8,724 nucleotides of DNA from Candidatus Gottesmanbacteria bacterium (lineage in GTDB: Bacteria; Patescibacteriota; Microgenomatia; JACPZF01), in assembly GCA_016195615.1 (NCBI GenBank), contig JACPZF010000056.1:1-8724 (forward strand), read 5' to 3'. Positions 1-5,453 of the stretch are shown here, in pieces (position 1 is the stretch's first letter; every line of letters begins with the position of its first letter). The position numbers and the translations under genes are program-made. Below the pieces are notes generated by a model. The model was not told the DNA's origin, searched no databases, and saw only the letters and a program-made list of their open reading frames with translations.

Positions 1-1
1 A

Positions 2-142
2 TTTTTTTCACACCTTAAAAGAACATATCATTTGGGGCATGAAGAAACCAGAGGTTTTGAGTCCTTTATAGGAAATGCATACCTGGCCTGCATTTCTTTT
101 ATGTTACTAAAACTTTATACTGTTGGAGTGCGCTATGTTTAA
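2..142 (+). CDS. C-terminal fragment of a putative DDE transposase (5' end outside window)
   Basis: The frame is open from base 2 to a TAA at 140-142 and gives 46 residues beginning FFSHLKRTYHLGHEETRG and ending LLKLYTVGVRYV. An 'F-S-H-L-K' segment, a short basic/RG stretch and a final hydrophobic helix of the type 'Y-L-A-x-x-x-F-M-L-L-K-L' are what the C-termini of several IS4/IS5-like DDE transposases look like, where the helix follows the catalytic Glu. The catalytic residues themselves would lie upstream of the window. The assignment rests on resemblance from memory only. No terminal inverted repeat can be identified because the left end of any element is missing. It could also be the tail of an unrelated hypothetical protein. 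Confidence 0.5.
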   Translation, partial: FFSHLKRTYHLGHEETRGFESFIGNAYLACISFMLLKLYTVGVRYV

Positions 143-169
143 TTATGCACCAGACTCTATGACCTATAG

Positions 170-198
170 TTGACAATGGTGGTCCATTTTGGTATCAT
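170..198 (+). promoter_or_regulatory. Sigma-70-type promoter for the exported protein gene
   Basis: A perfect -35 hexamer TTGACA (170-175) is followed after exactly 17 bp by TATCAT (193-198), a 5/6 match to the -10 consensus. Transcription would start near 205, leaving a leader of about 70 nt before the ATG at 274. The site lies just downstream of the putative transposase tail, so it may belong to the end of an insertion sequence and drive the neighbouring gene; that part is inference. Confidence 0.6.
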
Positions 199-273
199 CC
201 GAGAATTAATTTTAAACCTAGGAGGTTGCAAAACTACTAAGCCTTTCAGGTTGATATTTTTTGTGAATTTATT

Positions 274-1251
274 ATGTTAGAAAATAATACTATTTTTTTT
301 GGAAAAGATAATAAACAAAACAGAAGACAGCATTTGAAATTATTAGCCGTTTTGGCTCTTGGACAGGTTTTAGGAGCTGGAGTACTTAATGCCTGTGCTT
401 CTAAGGATAATAGTCCTCGTCCAGATATTAATAAAGATACCTCAGAAAGAATAAGAGCACTCATGGGCTTATCTGAGAGTATGACACATGAACAAATTAT
501 GGACCTTATATACTCAAAAACAGCCGTTGACACTGGTTGGTTTAGACAATTTTCACAATGGAGTTTTGATTTTGTTAACCTTGATGAAGATAAATATATA
601 GTTACAATCGATCCTGACGGAGAACCAAGATTTACGATGCAGACTAAAAATAATTTTAGAGAATTCAAATTTTATGCAGCTAACCCAGAGAAAAAAATCG
701 AAGTTGAAAGTGGTAAGCATAAACTCGTAGTTATAAGCTCTTTGGCAAGTGAAGGAAGATTATCTCAACACAAAAACACATTCAAACAGTTTTTGGATGA
801 TTTTACCAAAGGAATTGACATTCCAATGACTCTCTATTTTCTTGTAAGTCCTAAATTAGATGCCATCGAGACCATCGCTAGAAAAGACAATTCGATTTTA
901 AATTTTGGGGTCGCCTCTGATACCAGTGGAAGAACTCTAGCCGTCCATCTGGCTAAAAGTCCTCGAAAGGATGAGGCGACAAAACCAGATAGAATTATAG
1001 TAGGTATTAGTTTACCTACAATTTATAATATGGCTCTTAATCGCACTACCTCTAGTGGTGATAAAGGCCGCCAACGCAAAGCCATAATTAATGAAATTAT
1101 TGGATCAACAGCCAACGAATGGGCAAATGTGGGAAATGCTGGCGTTACCAAAAATCGTCACGCAACCATAAGTGTTAATTATTACACCACTAAATTAATC
1201 AGTTTTCCGGGCACAAAGATCGTTTTAACCATTTTTTTGCCGGATAAATAG
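274..1251 (+). CDS. Predicted exported lipoprotein of unknown function, 325 aa
   Basis: I do not recognise this family. ATG 274 is the first ATG after an in-frame TAA at 238-240. The N-terminus has a basic n-region (NRRQHLK, residues 16-22), a hydrophobic core (about 23-38) and a lipobox-like LNAC, so Cys41 could be lipidated after signal peptidase II cleavage. NRRQHLK also resembles the twin-arginine consensus S/T-R-R-x-F-L-K, with His in place of Phe. The mature part (about 285 aa) is mixed alpha/beta in appearance, lysine-rich, with no further membrane segment, no repeats and no catalytic motif that I can name. No good Shine-Dalgarno lies at the normal distance: AGGAGG occurs at 220-225, about 48 nt too far upstream. 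The last 70 bp are antisense to the conserved 3' end of leuS. The low GC and the adjacent transposase-like tail suggest an acquired gene. The reading frame is convincing; the function is unknown. Confidence 0.75.
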   Translation: MLENNTIFFGKDNKQNRRQHLKLLAVLALGQVLGAGVLNACASKDNSPRPDINKDTSERIRALMGLSESMTHEQIMDLIYSKTAVDTGWFRQFSQWSFDFVNLDEDKYIVTIDPDGEPRFTMQTKNNFREFKFYAANPEKKIEVESGKHKLVVISSLASEGRLSQHKNTFKQFLDDFTKGIDIPMTLYFLVSPKLDAIETIARKDNSILNFGVASDTSGRTLAVHLAKSPRKDEATKPDRIIVGISLPTIYNMALNRTTSSGDKGRQRKAIINEIIGSTANEWANVGNAGVTKNRHATISVNYYTTKLISFPGTKIVLTIFLPDK

Positions 1252-3827
1252 GTTTTCACCTTCTCACTTTCTAAGGCCAGCTTCTTTACTTCCGTTTCGA
1301 GTTTAGAATTTAGGGTTTTAAGTTCTATTTTATCTCTCACCTTCCCGTTTATTTGTATTACTATCGTTACCTTTTCTTCTACTAGCAGTTTCTCATTATA
1401 AATCGGCCACGGCTGGTTATGAATTGATGATTCCCCTACTGTAGACCATAACTCCTCGCTTATAAATGGCGCAAAAGGGGCCAGAAGTAGAAGAAGCGTT
1501 TTTATCGTTTCATCCCATTCGGCGCAGGAAAATTTTGGGTTTTTAGGTCCGCCAGCTGGCGGATGGGGGGAAGAAGCAACCGAGGAAAGAACATTATAGT
1601 ATTCCATAATACTAGAAATCGCGGTATTAAAATGCAGACTGTTAATATCTTCGGTTACTTTTTTAATCGTTTTATGCATCGTCACCAATAGATCACGACT
1701 GACTATTTCTTCGGTAATAACAAAATTGCCATGATCTGTAACGAGCGTCCAAACTCGATTTAAAAACCGATACATCCCGGCAATCGCCGTGTCGCGAAAA
1801 TCACCGCCGGCGTCATAAGGCCCAAGGAAAAGAATGTACATTCGAAGCGTATCAGCGCCATATTTATCCAAATAGATGTTGGGATTGACAACATTTCCCC
1901 GAGATTTACTCATTTTTGCGCCCTCGGAAATCAAAAGTCCATGGGCAAAAAATCTTTTAAACGGTTCGGCAAAATCAATATATCCCATGTCTTTTAAGGC
2001 CATGGTGACAAAACGGCTATACATTAAATGCAAAACCGCGTGCTCGTTGCCGCCGATGTACATATCAACGGGGAGCCATTTGCTAGTGATAGATGGATCC
2101 CATGGTAGCGTGGGTGACAGCGCGAGTGTTGTCCGAGTTTTCGCCTTTGGCGAATAACTCCTGGCAAGACGAGCGCTGGCAGGACCCGCGCTATCAACAC
2201 TCGGATATCTTAAAAAATACCACGCGCTATCCAAAAACGTATCAGACACGTCAGTCTCGCGCTCTGCCCAACCACCACAATTTGGACACTTAACTTTCAT
2301 CCATTTTTTATTTTTCGCCAAAGGCGATTTCCCGTCTCCGGTGGGCTTGTAATCTTTAATAAATGGTAAAAGTACGGGCAAATCTTTTTCCGGCACCGGG
2401 TTCCAACCGCATTTAGGACAATTTATCATCGGAATTGGCGGCCCCCAATAGCGCTGCCTGCTTATACACCAATCGCGAAGTTTAAAGGTGGTAACTCGTT
2501 TTCCCCAACCTTTTTGCTCGATGTAGTCGATCATTTTTTTGGCAGCAATATGTCTTTCTAGGCCGTTTAAAAATTCTGAATTAATTAAAGTTCCTTCCTC
2601 ACAGACATCTTCTATTTTATTAATTTCTCCAGTTTTCCCATCTTGACCAACAATAATTCTTTTTACAGGTATATTAAATTCTTTGGCAAATTCAAAATCA
2701 CGAATATCGCTTGCTGGTACAGCTACAACTGCTCCGGTACCAAAACTTCCAATTACAAAATCGGAGACATAAATTGGCATTCTATAATGATTTAATTGGT
2801 TAATTGCATAAAAACCTGTAAAAACGCCGGTTTTGTCGCGGCCTTCGGAGATTCTTTCTTGTTCTGATTTAGTAGTGGCTTTTTTAACGTAGGAAGAAAT
2901 TTCTTTCAATTGTTCTGTATTATTCGTCATTCTGGCTTGTCCAGAATCGATTCTGGAGTCGCTGTCGCTCCCCAGAATGACGTTGGACAAAGTTTTCTGT
3001 TTCAGAACCCATTTTACAAATTCGTGTTCGGGCGCTAAAACTATAAATGTTGCACCAAAATTCGTGTCCGGCCTGGTTGTAAAACAAACAATTTTTTCAT
3101 TCGTATTCTCAACGTCGTATGAAATATTTATACCTTCTGATTTTCCAATCCAATTCCTCTGCGCTCTTTTGGTTTTTTCGCTCCAATTAATGTGATCCAA
3201 ATTGGCTAAAAGTTTATCCGCGTATTTTGTTATTTTAAAAAACCACTGCTCCATCTCGCGTCTTTCAATTGGAGTTTTACAGCGCTCGCAGACCGTTACT
3301 TGCTCGCGCACTTCGGTTTGTTCGTCTGATAAAACAGTTTTGCATGACGGGCAATATGTTACTGGCGCTTTTTTCTTTTCCGCCAGATTATGTTTGTACA
3401 TTTGAATAAACAGCCACTGGGTCCATTTATAGTAGTTTGGATCGGTCGTGTTTACCTCCCTATCCCAATCAAACAGAGTCCCCAGCCTCTTCATCTGTTT
3501 TTCTCTAAAATAACGAGTGGTTTGGGAAATTAAGGTCTTCGGATGAAGACCCTTTTTAATGGCAAAGTTCTCGCTATGAATGCCGAAAGCGTCAAAACCC
3601 ATGGGCTCAAAAACATCATAGCCGTTCATGCGTAAATACCGGCCGTACGTATCTACCCCAGAATAGGGGATGATATGCCCGACATGCAGACCTTCGGCCG
3701 AAGGGTACGGAAACATCGCCAGATTGTAAAAAGGCTTTTTGGCGTTTTTAATATCAACCTTAAAAACCCTTTTCTTATCCCAAACTTTTGCCCACTTGGC
3801 TTCAATTTTTTTAGGATTGTATTTCAT
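1182..3827 (-). CDS. leuS: Leucyl-tRNA synthetase (class Ia), 881 aa, with palindrome-associated inserts
   Basis: It charges tRNA-Leu with leucine in the cytoplasm using ATP. The class I signature HVGH is at residues 48-51 and KMSKS at 638-642. The CP1 editing domain carries TTRPDT (250-255) and GTGAVVAVPASDIRDFEFA, whose Asp residues (374, 377) match the conserved region that positions the mischarged amino acid's amino group. Two Cys modules are visible: CPSC..CERC near 155-185, and C470/C473 with C514/C517 in the leucine-specific insert. The C-terminus ends PGKLINLVV, as in bacterial LeuRS, so the protein is full length; E. coli LeuRS is about 860 aa. Extra low-complexity peptides at about 282-301, 540-575 and 755-760 coincide with inverted-repeat DNA. 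The start ATG 3827 gives the usual N-terminus (YNPKKIEAKWAKVW). There is no Shine-Dalgarno; an extended -10 box lies 8 nt upstream. It overlaps the convergent gene by 70 bp. Confidence 0.97.
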   Translation of the reverse strand: MKYNPKKIEAKWAKVWDKKRVFKVDIKNAKKPFYNLAMFPYPSAEGLHVGHIIPYSGVDTYGRYLRMNGYDVFEPMGFDAFGIHSENFAIKKGLHPKTLISQTTRYFREKQMKRLGTLFDWDREVNTTDPNYYKWTQWLFIQMYKHNLAEKKKAPVTYCPSCKTVLSDEQTEVREQVTVCERCKTPIERREMEQWFFKITKYADKLLANLDHINWSEKTKRAQRNWIGKSEGINISYDVENTNEKIVCFTTRPDTNFGATFIVLAPEHEFVKWVLKQKTLSNVILGSDSDSRIDSGQARMTNNTEQLKEISSYVKKATTKSEQERISEGRDKTGVFTGFYAINQLNHYRMPIYVSDFVIGSFGTGAVVAVPASDIRDFEFAKEFNIPVKRIIVGQDGKTGEINKIEDVCEEGTLINSEFLNGLERHIAAKKMIDYIEQKGWGKRVTTFKLRDWCISRQRYWGPPIPMINCPKCGWNPVPEKDLPVLLPFIKDYKPTGDGKSPLAKNKKWMKVKCPNCGGWAERETDVSDTFLDSAWYFLRYPSVDSAGPASARLARSYSPKAKTRTTLALSPTLPWDPSITSKWLPVDMYIGGNEHAVLHLMYSRFVTMALKDMGYIDFAEPFKRFFAHGLLISEGAKMSKSRGNVVNPNIYLDKYGADTLRMYILFLGPYDAGGDFRDTAIAGMYRFLNRVWTLVTDHGNFVITEEIVSRDLLVTMHKTIKKVTEDINSLHFNTAISSIMEYYNVLSSVASSPHPPAGGPKNPKFSCAEWDETIKTLLLLLAPFAPFISEELWSTVGESSIHNQPWPIYNEKLLVEEKVTIVIQINGKVRDKIELKTLNSKLETEVKKLALESEKVKTYLSGKKMVKTIFVPGKLINLVV
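1548..1563. repeat. 16-bp perfect palindrome inside leuS
   Basis: TCCGCCAGCTGGCGGA is its own reverse complement. In leuS it encodes part of the peptide PHPPAGGPKNP (palindrome at residues 755-760), in a poorly conserved spot of the anticodon-binding domain. The same core recurs at 3863-3880 and, with variation, at 3901-3920 and 4953-4968, which makes a dispersed short repeat family more likely than chance. Confidence 0.8.
2123..2203. repeat. 81-bp inverted-repeat insert in the leuS catalytic domain
   Basis: CGAGTGTTG (2123-2131) and CAACACTCG (2195-2203) are perfect 9-bp inverted repeats. An alternative pairing TCCGAGT/ACTCGGA (2132-2138/2199-2205) is also possible, and a smaller hairpin TTCGCC-TTT-GGCGAA sits inside (2140-2154). 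The protein encoded here, about residues 540-575 (SAGPASARLARSYSPKAKTR and following), lies between the conserved DTFLDSAWYFLRYPS and WLPVDMYIGG segments. There most LeuRS have only about 15-17 residues as I recall, against 39 here. I read this as an in-frame inserted element; its exact borders are uncertain. Confidence 0.55.
2315..2327. repeat. Short hairpin TCGCC-AAA-GGCGA in leuS
   Basis: A 5-bp stem with 3-nt loop, the reverse complement of the hairpin at 2141-2153. Here it encodes the family-conserved SPLA segment (GKSPLAK) before the second zinc module, so it may be ordinary coding sequence. It is listed because the second copy lies in a non-conserved insert only 160 bp away. Confidence 0.4.
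2925..2982. repeat. 58-bp palindromic element inserted in frame in the leuS editing domain
   Basis: The outer arms CGTCATTCTGG (2925-2935) and CCAGAATGACG (2972-2982) are perfect 11-bp inverted repeats. Inside lies a perfect 16-bp palindrome, CCAGAATCGATTCTGG (2941-2956), whose halves share the arm sequence. It encodes about residues 282-301 (NVILGSDSDSRIDSGQARMT), a hydrophilic peptide in the CP1 editing domain between LAPEHEFVKWVLKQK and TEQLKEISSYVKKATTKSE. LeuRS from other bacteria run through this point with a short helix-turn, as I recall. The structure and location are like protein-coding palindromic elements known from Rickettsia. The inverted repeat is certain; mobility is inferred. 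Confidence 0.75.
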
Positions 3828-3835
3828 AATTTAAG

Positions 3836-3844
3836 ATTATAGCA
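3836..3844 (-). promoter_or_regulatory. Extended -10 promoter of leuS (near-leaderless)
   Basis: Read on the minus strand, TGC-TATAAT is a perfect -10 hexamer (3841-3836) with the TGn extension, which can compensate for the absence of a good -35 (ATGATT at 3864-3859 is poor). The last -10 base is 8 nt before the leuS ATG, so transcription would begin at about 3828-3830, leaving only 1-3 nt of leader. This fits the lack of any Shine-Dalgarno. Confidence 0.6.
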
Positions 3845-3862
3845 AAGTTTTAAAAATTAATC

Positions 3863-3880
3863 ATCCGCCAGCTGGCGGAT
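3863..3880. repeat. 18-bp perfect palindrome upstream of leuS
   Basis: ATCCGCCAGCTGGCGGAT is fully self-complementary and shares 16 bp with the palindrome inside leuS at 1548-1563. It sits where the leuS -35 element would be, so it may have replaced it or may act as a regulator site. Confidence 0.8.
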
Positions 3881-3893
3881 TAGAAATTAAAAA

Positions 3894-3927
3894 TTAGAAA
3901 CCTGCCCGCCGGCAGGCGGGTTAGAAA
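3894..3927. repeat. 20-bp GC-rich palindrome flanked by 7-bp direct repeats
   Basis: CCTGCCCGCCGGCAGGCGGG (3901-3920) can fold as CCTGCC-CGCC-GGCAGG or CCCGCC-GGCA-GGCGGG. It is immediately flanked by TTAGAAA on both sides (3894-3900 and 3921-3927), as a target-site duplication would be. A further TTAGAAATT begins at 3880, so the flanks could alternatively come from local AT-rich repetition. Confidence 0.7.
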
Positions 3928-3955
3928 TTTATTCTATCCTATAACTCAAGCAATC

Positions 3956-3975
3956 AAACACTACTGGTAGTGTTT
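3956..3975. repeat. 20-bp inverted repeat AAACACTAC/GTAGTGTTT
   Basis: AAACACTACTGGTAGTGTTT has 9-bp perfect arms around a 2-nt centre. It lies in the leuS upstream region next to the DnaA box. It could be a dimeric repressor operator. A terminator for the PaaX-like gene is less likely, because on the minus strand no T-run follows the stem. Confidence 0.6.
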
Positions 3976-3992
3976 CACCTTTTTTGTCTTTT

Positions 3993-4012
3993 TGTGGATA
4001 ACTTGTGATTAA
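3993..4012 (-). promoter_or_regulatory. DnaA box pair (one perfect, one degenerate)
   Basis: TGTGGATAA (3993-4001) is the reverse complement of the consensus DnaA box TTATCCACA. TGTGATTAA (4004-4012) matches it at 7 of 9 positions, in the same orientation, 11 bp on, or one helical turn. A/T-rich DNA follows to about 4060, and TTATCAACT (4069-4077) is another 7/9 match on the plus strand. This might be part of a replication origin or a DnaA-controlled promoter. No dnaA, dnaN or rpmH gene is in the window, so the role is open. Confidence 0.45.
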
Positions 4013-4128
4013 AAAATTTTATGGTTGTTTTTATAATAAAAACAGGATTTTTTCTGCTCTATCAGTAGTTATCAACTAGTGCTAAAAGTTTTTTTTAGGC
4101 TCAAAAAATTTTCATTTTTTTATTTACC

Positions 4129-4941
4129 TTATAGTATCGACTTCTGAGAGAGATTAAGAAAGATTTTGGCGACTTTTTCCCGTAAAATGGCTAGGGGGTA
4201 AAAATTATGAGGAAAAAGTGGATCGCTTCTTAAAGTTACCAGTAATTTCTCTTCCCACTCAAGCAAATTAATATATCCTAAGGCATCAAAGTATTTCATT
4301 TTTGCCAGATTCGTGCTTTCCTTAACTAGGGTCTCGTAGTTTTTTTTAATCTCAGCTAAGTCCCATAAGGAATAAATATGCTCAAGCGAACTCTTGGTGC
4401 CAAGGAATTTATTAGCTGTAACAATAGTTAAATACGAGGCTATTTTTTCATCTCCTAAAGATTTTTCAAGTAGGTTTACCCTGTTACCGTATGGTACAGG
4501 GCTCGAGTTTATACCTAGTTCGTGGGGTGAAAGCCAAATTCCGCTGTGCCAGAGACGGAAATTGGCTTTAAAAAGTATTTGCCGCAAGAGACTGCGAAGA
4601 TTCTTCTTTGACTCCGGTACGTTAATTATCCCTAGGCTGAAAAAACCATCCCATTCTTTTTTCACTTTTAACTCCGATGGATAAATTTTTTGATATAAAA
4701 ACGGGCCGAAAACACGGGCTAAACCCTGTTTAGTTAAGGTGAGATAGACTTTTTGATTCCGCTCTACTTTTTCGATTGCGGCTTGGTTTTTTAAGGCTAA
4801 AACGGTCATGCGAATTGTCCCTGGATTGACCTTGGGAAATAAATGATAAAGATGGGATAAGGGCCGATAGGTTAAAGAACCAAACGGCATGCCGTTATAA
4901 AGACTAACCATCAGCTCTTCCTTAAGGGATAATTTAGACAT
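4129..4941 (-). CDS. PaaX-family transcriptional regulator (winged helix + Cas2-like fold), 270 aa
   Basis: PaaX-type proteins are DNA-binding repressors, the founder controlling phenylacetate catabolism. Numbering from ATG 4941: a winged-helix domain spans about 1-80 (MSKLSLKEEL..., with VNPGTIRMTVLALKNQ as recognition region and KVYLTLTKQG as wing). The WDG signature is at 97-99 and starts the Cas2-like ferredoxin fold (FFSLGIINVPESKKNLRSLL, then RLWHSGIWLSPHE, to about 178). The C-terminal domain has SLWDLAEIKKNY (191-202) and LRSDPLFPHNFYP (237-249), matching the 'DP-x-LP-x-x-LLP' ending of the family. The frame can be extended to a TTG at 5016, but that codon overlaps the best -10 box and would place two palindromes in the protein, so ATG 4941 is preferred (weak GAAG 5 nt upstream). 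The effector is unknown. Proteins of this sort are common in CPR genomes, and a phenylacetate role should not be assumed. Confidence 0.8.
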   Translation of the reverse strand: MSKLSLKEELMVSLYNGMPFGSLTYRPLSHLYHLFPKVNPGTIRMTVLALKNQAAIEKVERNQKVYLTLTKQGLARVFGPFLYQKIYPSELKVKKEWDGFFSLGIINVPESKKNLRSLLRQILFKANFRLWHSGIWLSPHELGINSSPVPYGNRVNLLEKSLGDEKIASYLTIVTANKFLGTKSSLEHIYSLWDLAEIKKNYETLVKESTNLAKMKYFDALGYINLLEWEEKLLVTLRSDPLFPHNFYPLAILREKVAKIFLNLSQKSIL

Positions 4942-4952
4942 ATATTCTTCGA

Positions 4953-4968
4953 CCCGCCAGTTGGCGGG
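4953..4968. repeat. 16-bp palindrome just upstream of the PaaX-like start
   Basis: CCCGCCA-GT-TGGCGGG has 7-bp perfect arms and belongs to the same GC-rich family as 1548-1563 and 3863-3880. It lies 11 bp before ATG 4941, in the predicted 5' leader, where a stem could limit ribosome access. If the longer TTG start were used it would encode PANWR. Confidence 0.75.
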
Positions 4969-4985
4969 GAGAAGTTTAAATATTA

Positions 4986-5014
4986 GTTCTCGTTCTGCAA
5001 TGCAGAACTCGAAC
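4986..5014. promoter_or_regulatory. 29-bp interrupted palindrome over the PaaX-like transcription start: candidate operator
   Basis: The inner arms GTTCTGCA (4992-4999) and TGCAGAAC (5001-5008) flank a single A. Outer arms GTTC (4986-4989) and GAAC (5011-5014) extend the symmetry. It begins right after the -10 box of the PaaX-like promoter and covers the predicted start site, the usual place for an autorepressor operator. It could instead be another dispersed palindromic element. Confidence 0.55.
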
Positions 5015-5015
5015 A

Positions 5016-5044
5016 ATAATATCTTAAATTAAGTAATAAATCAA
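5016..5044 (-). promoter_or_regulatory. Promoter of the PaaX-like gene
   Basis: On the minus strand, TTGATT (5044-5039, 4/6 match to -35) is separated by exactly 17 bp from TATTAT (5021-5016, 5/6 match to -10). The predicted start falls at about 5008-5010, about 68 nt before ATG 4941, and rules out the alternative TTG start at 5016. Confidence 0.6.
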
Positions 5045-5427
5045 GAACGACCGTTGTAAAAAAATTGCGATGTTTTCACGACAACCCATTTTCCTTAAAA
5101 ACATAGTCTATCTATAACAATATATATCTTTAATATACTGTTTTGCTTTGAGAAGAAAATCCGAAAAACATTTTTATGGGAATTTTTGTATCAGTACTAT
5201 CTTAAGATATAGAAAGATGCACAAAAATGTCAAGAGCAGAAGTTTAGGACTAAATTTATAATTTCCGCATGGTATTTTTATGTATTTCTTATAATATCAA
5301 ATAATATCATAAACAGGTAGTTTACATCTTTTCTTCAAACCAGCGATAGCTTCAAATTTAACCTTTAAGCGCTTATTGACATCGTCAGTTTATCTCTCCT
5401 ATTGTTATTTATATAGGTATAAATTCG
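5045..5427. other. AT-rich stretch between divergent genes, no recognised gene
   Basis: No frame here has a credible start, ribosome site and length. It contains a 12-bp palindrome TATCTTAAGATA (5198-5209), a tandem ATAATATCA pair (5291-5299, 5301-5309), a TTGACA hexamer (5376-5381) with TATTGT 18 bp on (5400-5405), and one copy of a 16-bp repeat also found in the downstream gene. It probably holds the control region of the fibre gene and perhaps the remains of a decayed gene. Confidence 0.5.
5372..5387. repeat. 16-bp direct repeat CTTATTGACATCGTCA, copy 1
   Basis: The identical sequence occurs at 5604-5619 inside the fibre gene (codons for the LIDIV segment), 232 bp away and in another frame. 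Copy 1 contains the TTGACA hexamer of a possible promoter. Confidence 0.6.
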
Positions 5428-5433
5428 TATAAT
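5428..5433 (+). promoter_or_regulatory. Candidate -10 box of the collagen-like gene
   Basis: A perfect TATAAT lies 20 bp before the ATG at 5454. Transcription would start near 5440, leaving a leader of about 13 nt. The -35 at 17 bp (TTATTT, 5405-5410) is weak. An alternative start from TTGACA 5376-5381/TATTGT 5400-5405 would give a longer leader. Confidence 0.45.
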
Positions 5434-5453
5434 TTGGGTAATCTTGAAGCTAG

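Noticed and set aside
72..96. Hairpin GAAATGCA/TGCATTTC followed by TTTT, like a rho-independent terminator
   Set aside because: It lies inside the transposase-like frame, 44 bp before its stop codon, and the stem is AT-rich, so it is not a convincing terminator.
1876..3405. Four short plus-strand frames opposite leuS
   Set aside because: They are antisense to conserved LeuRS motifs (KMSKS, zinc module, editing domain) and have no signals of their own.
4129..4941. Reading the Cas2-like fold as part of a CRISPR system
   Set aside because: The Cas2-like fold belongs to the PaaX architecture, with a winged helix in front. No CRISPR repeats, cas1 or other cas genes are present; the window's repeats are collagen codons or palindromes.
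4942..5016. N-terminal extension of the PaaX-like frame from TTG 5016
   Set aside because: The TTG overlaps the predicted -10 box, the extra 25 residues are encoded by two palindromes, and the winged helix starts well at ATG 4941.
5295..5382. Minus-strand open stretch of about 30 codons between 5382 and 5295 (DVNKRLKVKFEAIAGLKK)
   Set aside because: No start codon, bounded by stops, no recognised similarity. At most the relic of a lost gene.
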